From: Arthrobacter sp. CAN_C5
Lineage (GTDB): Bacteria > Actinomycetota > Actinomycetes > Actinomycetales > Micrococcaceae
Length of the DNA stretch: 64,000 bases
Reading direction: 5' to 3'
NCBI RefSeq assembly: GCF_017875735.1
Contig: NZ_JAGGMZ010000001.1
Span: 2,790,001 to 2,854,000, forward strand
Under the pieces are notes generated by a model. That model ran no database searches. It was given only the letters and a program-made list of their open reading frames with translations, and was not told the DNA's origin. The position numbers and the translations under genes were made by a program. Positions 62,295-64,000 of the stretch are shown here, one piece after another. The first letter of the stretch is position 1. Every line of letters begins with the position of its first letter.

Positions 62295-63782
62295 GTGAAC
62301 GCCGAACTCAATCCGGTGGTCGGCTATGTTGCGTTGACCCTGGTTTCGCTGAGCACCGTGCTGATCGGGATCTACGGGTTGCGGATCTCGCGGACCACCG
62401 GTGACTTCTATGTCGCCTCCCGCACGGTTCGCCCCTGGTGGAATGCGTCGGCGATCGGCGGCGAATATCTGTCGGCGGCGAGCTTCCTCGGCGTGGCCGG
62501 ACTGATCCTGATCTCCGGCGTCGACGCCCTCTGGTTCCCGATCGGTTACACCGCCGGATACCTGATGCTGCTGCTCTTCGTTGCCGCTCCCCTGCGCCGG
62601 TCCGGTGCGTACACGATCCCCGACTTCGCCGAGGCCCGCCTGGAATCGTTGATGGTCAGGCGCGTGACCAGCCTCCTTGTCGTCGTCGTCGGCTGGCTGT
62701 ACATCGTGCCGCAACTGCACGGCGCGGCCCTCACCGTCCAGATCACCACGGGCCTGCCGCCATGGGTGGGCGCCGTCGCGGTGGTCGTCGTGGTGTGCCT
62801 GAGCGTTGTCACCGGAGGGATGCGCTCCATCACCTTTGTCCAGGCCTTCCAGTACTGGCTCAAACTCACTGCACTAGCGGTGCCGATAGTGTTCATCCTG
62901 CTGCGGCTGACCGCCGACGGCAGCCCGATCACCGACTCCGGTGCGGTGTTCGCGGCCGAACTGAACCTCGGCGGCGACGCCTCGCTGTACCGCAACATCT
63001 CGTTGGTCATCGCACTGCTCTTCGGGACCCTCGGTCTGCCACACGTGCTGGTGCGTTTCTACACCAATCCGGACGGAGCATCTGCGCGCCGAACCACCCT
63101 GATCGTGCTGGGGCTTTTGTCGGTGTTCTACCTGTTCCCCACGATGTACGGGATCCTCGGGCGGATCTACACCCCGGATCTGGCGGCCGACGGCGCCGCC
63201 GACGCGACGGTACTGCTGTTGCCAAGCCGGATCTTCGAGGGAACCGCCGGTGACCTGCTGTCGGCCCTGGTCACCGCTGGTGCCTTCGCGGCGTTCCTGT
63301 CGACAACGAGTGGGTTGGTGGTCTCCCTCGCCGGGGTGGTCAGCCAGGAATTCTTTCAGGGCAGCGTCAAGGGGTTCCGGCTGGCGGCTGTCATTTCTGC
63401 GGCGATCCCGCTGCTCCTGGCTCTGGCGACCAATACACTGGCCCTGGCGGGAAGCGTCAGCATGGTGTTCGCCTTCACGGCATCGACCATCTGCCCGCTG
63501 CTGCTGCTCGGGATCTGGTGGCGCGGGCTCACCGATGTGGGGGCAGTCTCCGGCATGCTCGCCGGCGCGGTGCTGTGCGGTGGATCAATCCTTACCGCGG
63601 CCGCCCTGGGCGATGAGTCTGCCCGCTATGAGTGGCTGGAGCAGCCCGCGCTATGGACGGTGCCGGCGGCGTTTGCAGTGACCATCATCGTCTCCCGGCT
63701 CACTGCTGCCAGGACTCCGGGAAGCGTGTCACGGGTCCTCGCCCGGTTGCACACTCCCGAACCGGTGCAACCGCCCGGATGA
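62295..63782 (+). CDS. Second sodium:solute symporter (acetate/carboxylate type)
   Basis: A 495-residue SSS-family transporter with about 13 hydrophobic segments. Its ASRTVRPWWNASAIGGEYLSAASFLGVAG parallels the N-terminus of the other symporter but with clear differences, and HVLVRFYTNPDGASARRT is conserved. The start is GTG with GAGGAG upstream. It is the last gene of the kinase-regulator-DUF485-symporter operon. Likely substrates are short carboxylates, possibly different from those of the first symporter. Confidence 0.9.
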   Translation: MNAELNPVVGYVALTLVSLSTVLIGIYGLRISRTTGDFYVASRTVRPWWNASAIGGEYLSAASFLGVAGLILISGVDALWFPIGYTAGYLMLLLFVAAPLRRSGAYTIPDFAEARLESLMVRRVTSLLVVVVGWLYIVPQLHGAALTVQITTGLPPWVGAVAVVVVVCLSVVTGGMRSITFVQAFQYWLKLTALAVPIVFILLRLTADGSPITDSGAVFAAELNLGGDASLYRNISLVIALLFGTLGLPHVLVRFYTNPDGASARRTTLIVLGLLSVFYLFPTMYGILGRIYTPDLAADGAADATVLLLPSRIFEGTAGDLLSALVTAGAFAAFLSTTSGLVVSLAGVVSQEFFQGSVKGFRLAAVISAAIPLLLALATNTLALAGSVSMVFAFTASTICPLLLLGIWWRGLTDVGAVSGMLAGAVLCGGSILTAAALGDESARYEWLEQPALWTVPAAFAVTIIVSRLTAARTPGSVSRVLARLHTPEPVQPPG

Positions 63783-63789
63783 GACCGAT

Positions 63790-64000
63790 CTAGTCGATCG
63801 CGGCCATCAGGCCGACCACGCGGTCCATGAACGCGTCGACCTGGCTTTCCTCGTAGCCTTCGGCGCCCTTCGCCTCCCGGAAGACGGCGCGCCTGACGAC
63901 GTCAACGCTCAGGGGGACATCGTTTTCGAAGTAGCCGCGCAGCCGGTCGCAAAGGGCGTCGACGTCGTCAACGTTGTAGCTGGCAGTCTTCTTCTTGGTG
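63790..64000 (-). CDS. DivIVA domain-containing protein, C-terminal part (truncated by window edge)
   Basis: Seventy residues of an open frame enter from the right edge and end at the stop at 63790-63792. The pattern YNVDDVDALCDRL, then VDVVRRAVFREAKGAEGYEE and SQVDAFMDRVV, is the DivIVA-domain repeat seen in small actinobacterial proteins. The upstream part lies outside the window. It is convergent with the symporter gene, with seven bases between. Role in the cell pole or envelope is possible but not shown. Confidence 0.75.
   Translation of the reverse strand, partial: TKKKTASYNVDDVDALCDRLRGYFENDVPLSVDVVRRAVFREAKGAEGYEESQVDAFMDRVVGLMAAID

Overview
The window looks like chromosome of a high-GC actinobacterium, most likely an Arthrobacter-like member of the Micrococcaceae. 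The signs are the GC-rich codon use, the frequent GTG and TTG starts, the dxr / site-2 protease / ispG / proS block, the fused TAXI-TRAP permease, and actinobacterial families such as DUF4439, DUF4345 and DUF4081-GNAT. No rRNA, tRNA, CRISPR array, insertion sequence or prophage was seen.

Layout. 1-2092: a truncated membrane-bound molybdopterin oxidoreductase, divergent from moaA-moaD. 2124-13246: an acyl-CoA catabolic island with a thiolase, a GCDH-like dehydrogenase, a CaiB-type CoA-transferase, a LysR regulator, a TAXI-TRAP importer, a second GCDH-like dehydrogenase, an enoyl-CoA hydratase and a 3-hydroxyacyl-CoA dehydrogenase. Together these could take up a dicarboxylate such as glutarate and convert it to acetyl-CoA. 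13343-30076: the conserved RNA/translation block read leftward (M16 protease, pnp, rpsO, ribF, truB, rbfA, infB, ylxR, nusA, rimP). It is interrupted by three small membrane-protein genes, and by an aminotransferase and a ScyD/ScyE-like secreted protein on the other strand. 30164-34047: a DUF4439 protein, a VIT-family transporter, an antibiotic-kinase-like protein and a TauE/SafE exporter. 34057-43136: proS, a lipoprotein, a GNAT, ispG, a YciI-like protein, a SatD/membrane pair, an M50 protease and dxr. 43281-51753: an NAD(P)-binding protein, then a seven-gene leucine/itaconate-type operon (CitE-like lyase, MaoC, scoB, scoA, acyl-CoA dehydrogenase, biotin carboxylase and carboxyltransferase), with a divergent TetR. 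53213-57556: a branched-chain 2-oxoacid dehydrogenase operon (E1alpha, E1beta, E2) with a divergent Lrp/AsnC regulator. 57685-63782: two DUF485 plus sodium:solute symporter pairs around a LytS/LytTR-type two-component system. A partial DivIVA-domain gene lies at the right edge.

How it fits together. Much of the window feeds carboxylic and branched-chain acids into acetyl-CoA. The BCKDH operon would supply isovaleryl-CoA, and the neighbouring acyl-CoA dehydrogenase/carboxylase/MaoC/CitE operon could continue leucine breakdown. TGTGA-N6-TCACA-like palindromes (Crp/GlxR type) stand upstream of the BCKDH operon, of the first DUF485-symporter operon, of the second GCDH-like operon and, more weakly, of the CaiB operon. 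This suggests one cAMP-type regulator over these acid-utilisation units. Specific control sites are also visible: a T-N11-A dyad for the LysR region, two palindromes between TetR and the carboxylase operon, and an AT-rich operator-like element over the satD promoter.

Limits: every function is assigned by reading motifs and context. No database search or structure prediction was run. Start codons were chosen by ribosome-binding sites and overlaps, and some remain ambiguous.
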